Source: Proales similis (taxonomy: Eukaryota; Rotifera; Eurotatoria; Ploima; Proalidae). Taken from it: DNA of 64,000 nucleotides. Where the stretch lies: contig JAGVRJ010000003.1 of assembly GCA_019059635.1 (NCBI GenBank), forward strand, positions 2,418,001-2,482,000, written 5' to 3'. Below, in pieces: positions 1-11,161 of the stretch. The position numbers were made by a program, and so were the translations under genes. The notes under the pieces were generated by a model, which ran no database searches, was not told the DNA's origin, and saw nothing but the letters and a program-made list of their open reading frames with translations. Every line of letters begins with the position of its first letter. Position 1 is the first letter of the stretch.

Positions 1-272
1 CAATGCGTAGAACGCATAAGATAATTCTGATTGGTCGGGACGATTCTCATTGTTCAAGTTGATTTTTCACTTTCGGCTTAGCTCAATTGATCGCATTGAG
101 CGATCATTGATGTGCAAGTGATGATCACCACCAATATTCATGATCACTATCAACGCTTTTCATCGATAACCAATGTGCGAGCGAGCATTGAAATTCTGTC
201 AAAACTCTATTCAATTCTTGCGATTTGATTGAACAAGTCTCTGCTTACATCATCTACGCCGGCCCCTCGGGC

Positions 273-283
273 ATATATAAAAA
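273..283 (+). promoter_or_regulatory. TATA box of the SKICH-domain gene
   Basis: An atatataaaaa element lies about 185 bp upstream of the start codon of the 1053-codon gene. A TATA box 25-30 bp before a transcription start near 305 would give a 5' UTR of about 160 nt. The strong consensus fits the extreme codon bias of the gene, both of which suggest high expression. The start site itself is inferred. Confidence 0.6.
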
Positions 284-465
284 GAGGTGAAATTTTTGAT
301 TGCTCACCAAAAGATTTCTTATTCGAGAAAATTAAAACTCGAATAGCTAGCACGAACACATCCGCTCTATTTATGGCTCTATTTCTAATCAGATTTAACC
401 TATTATCGCTTAGACACTCTACTTTTAAGCTTAAACCTTTTTAACTCACCGAACACTTTATCGCA

Positions 466-3400
466 ATGGAGGCTCGCATGACCAAGATTGAATTCCAGGC
501 TGTCCGCAACATCTACCCGTTGAACGAGAGCTTGTACTGCTACTTCACCATCCCCAACACCATCTCCTGCAAGCCGGAGACCGGTGACTGGGTTGGTATC
601 TTCACCGTCGGATGGAAGAACCTTAAGGAGGTCGTCTGCAAGAAGATGATCCGCATTGAGGACATCTGGGGCAAGCAGGAGCAGGAGCAATACGGCCAGG
701 TTGTTTTCGAGGCTGAGCAGCTCCCCAAGGAGACCGAGCACTACTACCAGTTCGTCTACGTCAAGGGCGAGACCATCAAGGGTGCCTCCAAGCCATTCAG
801 CTTCGAAGAGTTTGAGGTTATTGAGCGACAGGATGTCTTGGGCCGACCCCAGCTCCAGCGCGAGAACATCGAGCAGGTCTTCGGTCGCATCCGTGGTCAG
901 CAGCAGCAGCAACAACAGCAGCAGCAGCGACAGACCATCCGCGAGCAGCAGCAGCAGCAGAAATACTTGCAGCGCGGTATTGAGCAAGTGCTCGGCCAGA
1001 GCCTTGAGGAGCTTGAGCACGACTTGAAGCAGCAGCAGAAGCAGCAGCAGCAGCGATTGGCTCAGCAGACCTACCCGGTTGAGCTCCCAACCGAGCGAGT
1101 CCACTATGGTCAGCAGCCCACTCAGTGGAAACTCCAGCAGGAGCAGCAGCCAGAGTGGCGAGTCCAGGAGCAGCTCGCTGGCGAGTATGTCCGCCCAGTC
1201 CACCAGGGCATCTATGAGCAGACCGTTGAGGGTGCCAAGTGGCAGCTTCCCCGAGTTGCTCAGGAGGTTGAGCAGAAAATTACCGAGCAGTACATGGCCG
1301 AGCAGCAGCAGCGAACCCGCGAGCAGACCCGCATGTACTACCAGCTCAAGACCGTCGAGCGAATGATCGAGGAGCGACAGCGCCGTGAGGTCGAGATCCA
1401 GGAGCAGGAGGCCCGCAAGGTCGAGCGACTCGTCGAGGAGTTCCGACAGCGACTCCAGCCTTTGGTCAAGGAGACCACCACCCTTGGTCAGTTCGAGATC
1501 CAGCAGGAGCAGCAGCAGAAGGTTCACCAATACGTTCGACGATATGAGAGCCTTCTCCGACAGAAGATCCGCTGCGAGGCTGAGCGACGCCAGCAGGTCT
1601 TCCAGACCTTGATCCAGACCATCAAGAAGTGCGAGCAGCACCTCCGTGAGCTCCAGCAAAACGAGGTCCAGTACTGCGCCTACTTCATCCGTCAGCTCAA
1701 CGAGAAGCTCCGATGCATGCACGAGCAGCAGCTTAAGCACGTCGAGCTCTACAACGGCGAGAAGCGAGAGCAGGAGATCAAGCGACAGCTCCGATCCTTC
1801 CAGCAGACCTTCTTCGAGCAGCGACGACCCCAACAGGAGATCCTCCGACGAACCCACAAGCTCCTTAAGCAGATGGTCAACGAGGTCCTCGTCCAGCTCG
1901 CTAACGTTGAGCAGACCATCCGAGTCAACGGCCAGTTCCCCGGCCAGGTTGAGGCTTTCGAGCAACTCAACGGCGAATTCCGACCCCAGGTCCGATTCGC
2001 TTTGGATGGCCTCTTCGGCAGCCAGACCGTCATGACCGTCGAATGGTTCCGACAGGTCGTCCGCAAGCTCAAGGAGTTGGAGCAGGGTCTCCGACAGGAG
2101 TGCTTCGAGCTCTATGGCGTTGAGTGCCAGGAAGCTCCTCTCCGACTCCAGACTGTCGAGAAGAACCTCGAGAAGCTCAACCGATTGGTCCGCATGTTCG
2201 AGCAGCTCATCGCTCAGCCCGAGGAGATCCGATCGATCCGAACCATCCTCCAGCAGCTCTTCGACCTCGAGTACGAGCTCACCGGATGCCAGTTCTACTT
2301 CGGCTCCTACAAGCAGCACCAGCTCCGACTCAACTTGATCGAGATGATCCGAGAGAAGATCTTGGCCATCCTCCCCATCATTGAGCAGCAGCAGCAGATG
2401 GGCGCTCAGCGAATCCTTGCCGAGCTCTTCGGTGAGCGATACGAGCAGTACAAGCCTGCCCAGCTCCGACAGCGTGAGTTGGTCCAGAAGGCCACCATCC
2501 ACTTCGAGCGATTCTTGGAGTTGGTCAACGGCATTGAGATGCAGTTGGTTGAGCACCAGCGACTTGTCCGACACGTCCGCCCCACTGAGGTCACCATCCT
2601 CCGACAGGACGAGAATGAGCTCCGACGACAGCTCCTCAACAAGATCCGAGAGGTCAAGTACGAGCAGCCAATCCTCTCCAAGAAGGTCTACCAGATGATC
2701 CAGGAGATCCAGACCCTCTACCCTGAGCAGACTGAGCTCCGACAGCAGTTGGTCCAGCAGTGCCAGTTCATCGAGCAGCTCATGCAGAAGCTCGTCGAGT
2801 TGGAGCAGACCCTCTCTGAGCAGCAGCTTAACCAATACACCATCCAGTACGAGACCAGACTCCTTCAGCACATCAAGGACTTGCACACCCAGATGCAGTT
2901 GGTCTGCCGAAAGTGGATCGTCCAGGAGGAGATCAACAACAACATGACCACCATGTTCGGCGAGTGGACCCTCGAGGAGCCCGAGATGACCTGGGGTGAG
3001 CAGACCACCAAGGACCTCTGGACCTTGCCCGAGGAGGAGTACATCCGCCGATGCGAGCAGCTCCAGATGGAGGGCCAATGGAACCAGACCATCAAGGCCA
3101 GAATCGAGGAGGTTCTCCGACTCCGACGCCAGTACGAGGAGCTCCGAAAGATCAAGAACCAGTTGGAGATCAGACTGATGCCCGTTGAGCAGCGATGGGA
3201 GCAGCCTGAGCAGCTCGGTCAGTACTACGAGACCAAGCTCGGTGGTGCTGAGCGACGAACCTATGAGCCCACCATCTTCTTTCCAGTTGAGTGCGAGATC
3301 ACCTTCGCCGCTGAGCCAGAGAAGAAGGGTCTCCGATACATCAAGAACGTCGAGCAGGTGTTGGGCCAGCTCGAGGAGGAGGTTGAGCGCATGAAGCTCC

Positions 3401-3627
3401 AGACCGTCCGACCTTTGGGCCAGCAGCAGCAGCAGCAGCAGGTTCCCCGATCGCAGACCATGAGCGCTTTGGAGGGCCGACAGTACCAGCCTGAGCTCCG
3501 AATCTACTCTGTGCAGCCCCGACAGGTCCGCATGAGCCAGCTCGAGACTGAGCTCCTCAACGGTCAGCTCGAGAACCTCAACATGCCTGAGTTCGAGCTC
3601 CAGATCAACGGTCACATGTACAACTAA
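466..3627 (+). CDS. SKICH-domain, Gln/Glu-rich coiled-coil protein (TAX1BP1/CALCOCO-like)
   Basis: This is a single uninterrupted exon of 1053 codons. Residues about 6-120 form a SKICH domain, recognisable from the NIYPLNESLYCYFTI start, the GDWVGIFTVGW core and the YYQFVYV strand. Such domains are known at the N terminus of TAX1BP1, NDP52 and CALCOCO1, and in inositol phosphatases. The rest is predicted long coiled coil very rich in Gln, Glu and Arg, with poly-Gln runs near residues 145-155, 165, 190 and 985. No C-terminal zinc finger of the TAX1BP1 type is visible. Codon use is extreme: Arg is mostly CGA or CGC, Leu CTC or TTG, Gln CAG, and TTA, CTA and TCA are avoided. A second ATG lies four codons downstream (480). 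A selective-autophagy adaptor role is possible, but the length, composition and codon bias equally suggest an abundant structural filament protein. Confidence 0.8.
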   Translation: MEARMTKIEFQAVRNIYPLNESLYCYFTIPNTISCKPETGDWVGIFTVGWKNLKEVVCKKMIRIEDIWGKQEQEQYGQVVFEAEQLPKETEHYYQFVYVKGETIKGASKPFSFEEFEVIERQDVLGRPQLQRENIEQVFGRIRGQQQQQQQQQQRQTIREQQQQQKYLQRGIEQVLGQSLEELEHDLKQQQKQQQQRLAQQTYPVELPTERVHYGQQPTQWKLQQEQQPEWRVQEQLAGEYVRPVHQGIYEQTVEGAKWQLPRVAQEVEQKITEQYMAEQQQRTREQTRMYYQLKTVERMIEERQRREVEIQEQEARKVERLVEEFRQRLQPLVKETTTLGQFEIQQEQQQKVHQYVRRYESLLRQKIRCEAERRQQVFQTLIQTIKKCEQHLRELQQNEVQYCAYFIRQLNEKLRCMHEQQLKHVELYNGEKREQEIKRQLRSFQQTFFEQRRPQQEILRRTHKLLKQMVNEVLVQLANVEQTIRVNGQFPGQVEAFEQLNGEFRPQVRFALDGLFGSQTVMTVEWFRQVVRKLKELEQGLRQECFELYGVECQEAPLRLQTVEKNLEKLNRLVRMFEQLIAQPEEIRSIRTILQQLFDLEYELTGCQFYFGSYKQHQLRLNLIEMIREKILAILPIIEQQQQMGAQRILAELFGERYEQYKPAQLRQRELVQKATIHFERFLELVNGIEMQLVEHQRLVRHVRPTEVTILRQDENELRRQLLNKIREVKYEQPILSKKVYQMIQEIQTLYPEQTELRQQLVQQCQFIEQLMQKLVELEQTLSEQQLNQYTIQYETRLLQHIKDLHTQMQLVCRKWIVQEEINNNMTTMFGEWTLEEPEMTWGEQTTKDLWTLPEEEYIRRCEQLQMEGQWNQTIKARIEEVLRLRRQYEELRKIKNQLEIRLMPVEQRWEQPEQLGQYYETKLGGAERRTYEPTIFFPVECEITFAAEPEKKGLRYIKNVEQVLGQLEEEVERMKLQTVRPLGQQQQQQQVPRSQTMSALEGRQYQPELRIYSVQPRQVRMSQLETELLNGQLENLNMPEFELQINGHMYN

Positions 3628-3684
3628 ATCACTATTTTGAGTACATGCCTTCTTATCGAAAAATCAGCTGCCTTTTAGTGGAAA

Positions 3685-3690
3685 AATAAA
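3685..3690 (+). terminator. Poly(A) signal of the SKICH gene
   Basis: AATAAA lies 58 bp after the stop codon, the usual place for cleavage and polyadenylation. Confidence 0.6.
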
Positions 3691-4959
3691 TTAGGTTTAG
3701 TTTACATTTATGGTCGATATTTATTATTATCATTCAGTTTTTTTTCACTTTTCCGAGTCAGTTTAAGAGACTTGGCGATAAAGTCTTTTGTTGTCCAGTG
3801 TGCTTAAAATAAACTCTAACCCAACTTGGAACAAGACGCTTTTCCTTAACCCACTTTGATCTTGGGAAGGTTTGAAAAAAGAGCAAGAGCAGCAGCCACA
3901 CACACACGCGCACACACACATTGTACAGCAATCGAGCGAGCAAGCGAGGGAGTTAAGGCATGATTGAAATTAAAGACTAGTCGAGCATTTAGACCAGGCT
4001 GAGGAGACTTGCATAAGCGTCTGCTAGATTGATAGGTGTCGCGAGATTAGAATTTAGAAATATGAATTCAAATTTGCTTTGCTTAATTTCAGAGTCGAAT
4101 CAATGGACTAATAAATGAGAGAAGAGGGATTTTATCACGAGCTGCGATTCTTTCCGATAAGATTATCATCATATTGATTTAATTTCAGAGTCGACATGAA
4201 GGCTTATCATCAAATAATTCCTAGTTACATCTTCCCTAGTTACATTGGGCTCAAGGAGAGGAAACTCATGTCAGACTCGCTAGTCCTAATGACTCATGGC
4301 CTTTCCTAATGCGTGCTCGCTGGGCGCTCTCATAATCTTGTGCCATTCAAAAAGCCGATCTGTTTGAAACCGTGGCACAGAATGAGCTTATTAATCACCT
4401 GCTGTATACGGATAATAGATTGTAATTAAGTGCGTCTAAACGCGTTTCCTCTCAGCCATGTCCCAGGTGCTCATTTCAAGGCTGGCCCAATGTGCCAATA
4501 TGCACTTCAAATTTCCTCTAAAGTCATCAACAAATTTTGCTAATTACATTGGTGAAAGCCTTCCTTCTTTTTCTTCTTTTTTTTTTTTAAAATTCACGTC
4601 CATATGAATTCACATCATTAAGTCGAGTAACAACAGCAGCGTTAGAGATTAGCACCCGGCCATTGGCTCTATGCCACGCTTCCAATAGAGTTTATGCGTC
4701 TTTAATCTGAAGAAGCTTTGTGATCTAAGGAACCACGTCTCCTGCCTCTGTCAACAGCTAGCCGGCAGAGGCCAAGTTGGTTTGAGACGGACGCTCCACT
4801 CTTCCTGCCTGAGCTCTTGCGAATTCTTGCCTAAGCTCCTTAGTCGCAAGCCCCTTTCTTTTCCGTATCCTTCTCATTTCTCTCATACGAAGAGTGTCTT
4901 CGACCTGCCAGTCCTTCTAAATCCTACTTGCATGTGTCGCAGTTGCGATATATAAGTAT
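3691..4959. other. Intergenic region
   Basis: No gene was found. The stretch holds a CA/CG-rich dinucleotide tract near 3895-3922, a poly-T run near 4580, and an inverted pair of GATA motifs at 4156-4167 (GATAA GA TTATC). It probably carries the promoter of the downstream guanylate cyclase gene. Confidence 0.5.
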
Positions 4960-7900
4960 ATGACGAGTGGCATCATTCGATCTCGAATTTCATTTCGCTC
5001 GTTTGTTTCAGAAAATAGCGGAGAAGCGCCAATGTCAATGGAAAATGTGACACAGCTCTTGGTGCTGCTTATTTCGACGCTCTTCGCACCCAAGAGGTTT
5101 TCATTCTTACTCGCCACACTAGTTGCAATCACCAGCAAGTCAGCATCGTCTGCCGACACGGCCCTCTTTACTGATGCGGTTATCGCGGAATTCCAGCAGA
5201 TATTCAGCAGCAATGGAACGATTCGATTCAACGCAACTGTTGCTGACGAAAATCTCGTGGACCGATTTGAGTCAAGCTCTTTCTGCAGCGAGAACAATCG
5301 CGGCTTTCTGCCCTACATGATCGCAGTCAACCCGAATTATACAAAAAATGTTATTGAATTGAGCCGGGGCTATCTTGCCTGTGGCACGGCAATCGACTTG
5401 TTTTGCCACACTGAATCGATGCCGGGCAAAACGGTCGTGTCGCATTCCCTCTTTGACTGTGAAGATTATCTCATGACCGACTCGGACCTAAGCTTCTTGC
5501 CACTTAGTCAAGAGACCACACCGGGTCTGACCATATACAACCTAGCGCCGAGCATAGGCTTCATTGAACGCGCCGTCTCGGCCCTGTTCACTCGCTTCAA
5601 CATAAGAGCCGTATCGATCGTCTATTCTGACAGGGCTTCAAACTCGTCGCGATTTGACCTACGCTACAAGAAATTTGCCATCTCATTGACTGACAAGCTA
5701 ATAAGTTCATTGGGTGTAGACGTTGACTTCATTTTGCCACTGGCGCATCCACAATTAGAAAGTATTGTGGAAAATCGTCGGCCAAGAGGTATGTGCTCAT
5801 CATTTTCGATGCGATGAACAGTGAACGATGATATACTGCCTCAAGTGTTATTTTTGATCATGAAATGCGGCGACGAGATCGAATTCATGCGCTCGTATGG
5901 CAATCTCTTGAGCCAAAATGAAATAAACGCGGTCGTCATATACGACTCGTTAAACTGCTTGCCGCTAATAGGCCGAGCAAGCCCTTCAGATGGAATTGCG
6001 GAGGCGTCGTTAAATTGGCTCTATAAGCTTGTGCCGTTTGACTTGAGCACTGTCGACTTTAGTCATTCAATTCAGCATCAACTCAGCTTGGTAACACTAC
6101 AACAAAATCAACATTTGGTAATATTAGCCTCTTCTAGGCCGATCAGAGACAAATAGATTTAATTTAAAAAATTGCCCTTGGTCCTGAAACATAGGTCTCG
6201 AGTGCACTCAACTCAATCGAGAGCGTTGAATTTATCGATGAGCATGAGTTTGGTGCAAATCTGACTCTGATCGGTCCGAACAATTCAAGTGTGAGCTTGG
6301 CATGCTATGCAAATGCCCCCAATCTAAATCTGAGCGAATCGTTCGCAATTTGCTTTCGACAATTTCTCTTTCGTCTGTTTCGCTACAACACAAACCAATT
6401 TGAATCAATCGCATTGATTTCTCTCTCAAGTGACGATCCGTTCTTGGGCCATGCACTAATTGACATGCCCGTCAATTATACATTCAGACCGTTGGCCGAC
6501 AATGGCAGCGTGGCGTCAAGTAAGCATTCATTTCATCAGACCGAATCTCCTCATCCATCCATGGCCAATGTTCTGCAACTCAACATTTTTCCGAATTTCT
6601 TCCTCAAATCACCAAACGTGTCTCAATCGAAGCCATTTTGTGTAGCTCAAGAGATTTTTCGCAACATTCTGTTCGTGGTGATCGCCATAATTGCAATCGC
6701 AGTGATTCTTATCATTCTGATCTACATCGCCCGGTAAGTGCCCGAGTCACCCAGTCCGACCTCAGCAATAAATCAATGTTTACCTGTAGGAGCCGAATAA
6801 TGAAGAAAGAGCTCTCCAAAGGACCCAACAAGATTCTGCTCCTGCCTGAGGATCTTGACTTTGTGTCGTCGACCAGTTCAGTAGTGTTGAGCAAGGTAGG
6901 CGATTTTCGCCTCTCGAATGTGCCAAGAGTGAATCATTTTTACTTGATCACGTAAGCCGAATGTTCAAGAGAGCGGTAATCAGCAGAATGGAACTCAAGA
7001 AAGCGACGAGGCGAAAGGCTCCAAAATTGCCAAGTACAAAGTGAGTAAACTTTCTCAACTCAATTTGCTCGAGCATGCTCTCACGATTGCTTCCAGGGCG
7101 ACATGGTTACGGTCAAATTCTTGCAAATTCCCAATTTTCAAATAAAAAACAGCACAATGAGAGAACTTCGCATGGTAAGGTCACTTTTGTTTGCTCGTAT
7201 GTTGCGTATAAAGTGGAGTTCGTATGTGACGTTTAAGATCAGAGATTTGCGCCACGAGAATCTGAACGCATTCCTCGGCTGTTATATAAATGTCAAGACC
7301 CCCGCTATGATATTCGAGTATGCGACCCGCGGCAGTTTGCAGGTACGTCCACATTGCTCAAGGTCACTTTGATTCGATTCGAACGTTTGCTTTCAAAAGG
7401 ACATAATTCTCAAACGCGACACTAAGCTTGACTGGAATTTCAAATGGTCCATGCTAAACGACCTGTGTCGGGTAAATCAAGCTCGCTCACTTCGTCTTGT
7501 TGATTTCGAATTGCACACTCTGACTAAAGGGAATGAGATATCTGCATCATTCGCCCATAAAATATCATGGCAACCTCAAGTCGCGAAACTGCGTTGTCGA
7601 CAGCCGCTGGGTGCTCAAGTTGACTGACTTTGGCTTGCCGAATCTTTACACAAACCAGAACTACAGTCGAACATTAAATTTGTCAGGTGGGCTGATCAAG
7701 GCTGATCGAGTCTGACGCGGCCTTTAATGAGTCGACCCCGGCAACAATTAGATTTGCTATGGACTGCACCCGAGCATCTGCGTCAGACCACAATTAGAGA
7801 CCAAGTGGTCATTTCGATCGGCTCGCAGTCCGGCGATATCTACAGCTTTGGCATTATTATGCAAGAAATCATAGTCAGAGGCACGCCGTTCTGCATGATG

Positions 7901-9724
7901 GGCCTCACTGACGAAGGTGATCCTCTTGCTCGTCTATTTGAGATGCGCTGCTGTTTTCATCATCTTGATTTTGTCTGGTTGCAGAAATTATCAACAAAAT
8001 AAAAAAGCCGCCACCTTTGCTGAGGCCGTCAGTGTCCAAGACGGCTGCGCCGCCCGAGTACGTGAACATAATGAGAGACTGCTGGAGCGAGCAGCCCGAA
8101 CTGCGACCAACGTTCGATCAGCTCTATTCGATGTTTAAATCGCTCAACGGAGACAAGTAAAACTCAACTTTCAATTCAGGCCGGCTTTGATTCATTTACT
8201 TGCTCTTGTTCGGCTGCAAATAGAAAAGTCAACATAGTTGATTTGATGTTCAAAATGATTGAACAATACACAAACAATTTGGAGGACCTGGTCAAAGAGA
8301 AAACGGTCAAACTCGAAGAGGAAAAGAAACTGACGGAGAAGCTGCTGAGCGAAATGTTGCCCAAGTAAGATTGACCTTGAGTCTGACCTTATTGAATTTT
8401 GATTCATTCGATGAGCATCTCTTTGCAGGACAGTGGCAGAGAGCTTGATGAGCGGTCGATCAGTGCCGCCTGAGTCCTTTGACTGCGTTACAATCTATTT
8501 CAGTGACATTGTCGGCTTCACAACCATATCGGCGTACAGCTCGCCGATCGAGGTCGTGGCGCTTCTAAACGACCTGTACACAATGTTCGACGAAATCCTC
8601 ACCGACTTTGACGTCTACAAAGTGGAGACCATCGGCGATGCTTACATGGTCGTCTCCGGTCTGCCGATTCGCAACGGCAATAAGCACGCGGGCGAGATCG
8701 CCACTATGGCGCTCAATCTGCTCCACTATTGCGGCAAGTTTCAGATTCGCCATTTGCCTGGCATACCGTTGCGTTTGAGGATCGGCATGCACTCTGGCGC
8801 ATGCGTCTCAGGCGTGGTCGGTCTTAAAATGCCACGCTATTGCCTGTTCGGTAAGTGAGTCCGAGTCGGATTTCAAATGTTTTTCTTAATTGCTCATTTC
8901 CCTGCTCAGGTGATACGGTCAACACGGCAAGTCGAATGGAGTCTACTTCTCAAGGTCTTCTATTTTAAGCTTCTCCCGTTCATTCTGTTGCGTCTAATTC
9001 GGCTTGTTCTAGCTTATCGCATTCACGTCAGTGAGAGCACAGCTAACATCTTAGAAGAGATAGGTGGCTACCACCTCGAATTCAGAGGCTACACTGAGCT
9101 CAAGGTTTATTTTCGACCGGTTGGCGCTCGACTCGATATTTTGCTCTAATTCGAATCTGCCACCAAAAGGGCAAAGGTCAGCACAAAACATTCTGGCTAA
9201 CCGGCAAAGAAGGATTCGACAAGGAGCTTCCTGAACCGTTCGACTCAGACGTAAATCACGGGTGAGAAATTCAAGTTGCTCTTTGCGGGCCTCTAGACTG
9301 AACTGACGACTTCCTCTGCGTGATTAGAATCGACAAGGAGATGATTACAAAAATCGAAAAGATTCGCGCCGAAAATCTTAAAAAGGAGTCGATGCAGCAA
9401 CCAGAGCAGACCGCAAACCAACATTCGAGTCGAACAAGTGACGGCCATGCTCATCTAAGCGGTGAACCGACACCGGAAGCGAGCCCTAATAACAGGGCAT
9501 CGAAGACTACGTCAAACGCCGAGATTAGCAGTGCGTCAGCGAAACGGCAGCCGTCGGCAAAAGCCAATCAAAGAACAGATTCAAAACACGACTCTGGCTT
9601 CAGTGAGCCGAATTACGCCAGCGTGAATCCCGTCAGCAATGGTGGAGTAGCCAACAATTCCGGCAATAGATCGAACACTGAAGCCAGAGTGGAACCCATG
9701 CCGGAGATCGACAGCGTTACCTGA
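4960..9724 (+). CDS. Receptor-type guanylate cyclase (multi-exon)
   Basis: Single-pass receptor that makes cGMP from GTP. Exons in order encode a hydrophobic leader (start at 4960, or more likely 5032), an ANF-receptor-like extracellular domain (to about 6660, several N-glycosylation sequons), a transmembrane helix (about 6661-6730), a kinase-homology domain, a dimerisation helix (8240-8365) and the cyclase domain (8433-9149). The kinase-like part has [11 protein letters not shown] in place of HRD, so it is a pseudokinase, as is normal in the family. The cyclase part has the metal-binding FSDIVGFT and GDAYMV motifs plus the Glu and Cys that specify GTP ([26 protein letters not shown]). Introns are mostly 55-90 bp; for example exon 2 ends at 6117 and exon 3 begins at 6195. 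A Ser/Asn/Gln-rich tail of about 140 residues after 9320 matches nothing I know. The ligand is unknown. Confidence 0.9.
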
Positions 9725-10702
9725 ATCAGCCAAATCATGCATCCGCCCGCGCCAAACCCCCTTCTCTCACCTAGAGCCCCATTTTAGTCTCTCTGCTCCC
9801 GGCTATTAGAAAATTACCAACTCTACTCTACCCTTCTCCTAGCTCCCTCTATCCCTGTCTCCCTCTATCTCTCTATTTCACTCTTTCTCGCTCTATTAAT
9901 GTTTGCTGCTGTTGATTTTTTAGTTTTATTTTACGCATTCTACTCCAAATTATTTCAATGCGAAACAAATTGAATGAATTTATGAATGAAACAAAACGCT
10001 TCTCCTTGAATAGTAAAACCCTACGTTCTGAGTCTAGTTGAAGTCGCGTAAGAGCTGAGATAAAAGCCAGTCATGTGCTGTGTCGGCGGCGGCGGCGGGC
10101 ACGGTCTTTTTAGCTGCGTAAATGAGACTGTTGATGACGAAGATGGCGAAGCCCTTTTGGCGAGGCTGCTCTAAAAGGGCGTTGATGGCGGTGGGCGTCT
10201 ACCTTCATTAACTGAACTTGAGGCTGACTCAATGCAAATGTGGATAAAGTATAGATGAATTGTTGGGCTCACAAATTCATTCACTCATTCATTCAATTTC
10301 TCCGGTTTTTCTTTCACGCTGAATGGAAACAATTGAATTGTTTGACGTTCACGATGTTTTCTCTCTCTCTCTCTTGTTTGACAACCAAGAGTGACGGATA
10401 TGGCGACCACTCTATGAGGCGCCAATCGATACGCTTGTAATTCGAAGCCAGCCGAATCATCTTTCTCGCCAACGCCTCAAAACAAGCGTAGTTACGCACT
10501 TACACTAATTTACAAATTGAGTTTCTATTTGCGTCTGTTGACAATCACTTTCTCTCTGTTGCTCTCGATCCAGTCGCCCTCTCGCCTATTGTCAACGGTC
10601 TCGACGCCAATCTTAGACTATTTAACACGTCGTGGCTTTCATTTTAAATTGTTTAGTATTTTTTTTCTTTTCGTCTTAGAGCTGACTCATCACTTGACCG
10701 CC
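9725..10702. other. Intergenic region with one possible minus-strand exon
   Basis: Mostly T/C-rich sequence downstream of the cyclase. On the minus strand a 54-codon open stretch (10198 down to 10034) preceded by an AG has coding-like composition, and a minus-strand AATAAA lies near 9925. I could not assemble a gene around it. Nothing else was seen. Confidence 0.35.
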
Positions 10703-11056
10703 ATGAAAGTGTTCCATTGGATTATTGCGCTCGTTTTGGTGGTTGCCTGCGCTGCAGTACACCATCCAGAGTGTGGACCGTCGCCGACCGCCAGGTACCA
10801 GCAATTAGCCGCTTCGATTGGTAATTGCACTTTTCAATCAGATTTTTTCATTTGAGAAAAAAAATAAAAAAAAACAACAACAACAATGTTGATGGCAATC
10901 GCCGGATATCTCACGCAAGTTTATTCTTTAGGATGGAAATGGCCGCAGCTTGTGAAATTCATGAAAAGCGAAGCGCCCGGCGAGTACGAGAAACTGTTGA
11001 TCGCGATCGGCAAATTTGTCGAGTGCGTGAGCTTGTCTGAAACGCCGCTCTACTAG
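10703..11056 (+). CDS. Small secreted protein (about 80 aa, unknown family)
   Basis: Two exons, 10703-10820 and 10932-11056, joined in phase 1 across a 111-bp intron that ends in a T-rich tract and TTTAG. The product begins with a clear signal peptide (MKVFHWIIALVLVVACAAVH), leaving a mature part of about 60 residues. This has two cysteines and a WKWPQLVKFMKSEAPGEY segment, and ends in SETPLY. AATAAA follows at 11156-11161. I do not recognise the family. It is likely extracellular, by the leader alone. Confidence 0.65.
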
Positions 11057-11161
11057 CTGTTGTCTCCTAGTTTTCCAATGCGCCCAACAAGTCAACGCCA
11101 GCCAGCAAACTTCCTCCACAGCCAAGCCTCTCCAGTTAAATGTTGATTATTGTCGAATAAA

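Noticed and set aside
403-3615. Antisense open frame of over 1000 codons across the SKICH gene
   Set aside because: It arises because the sense gene avoids TTA, CTA and TCA codons. Its translation is Leu/Glu/Asp/Ser-rich without domains, while the sense strand has a real SKICH domain, TATA box and poly(A) signal.
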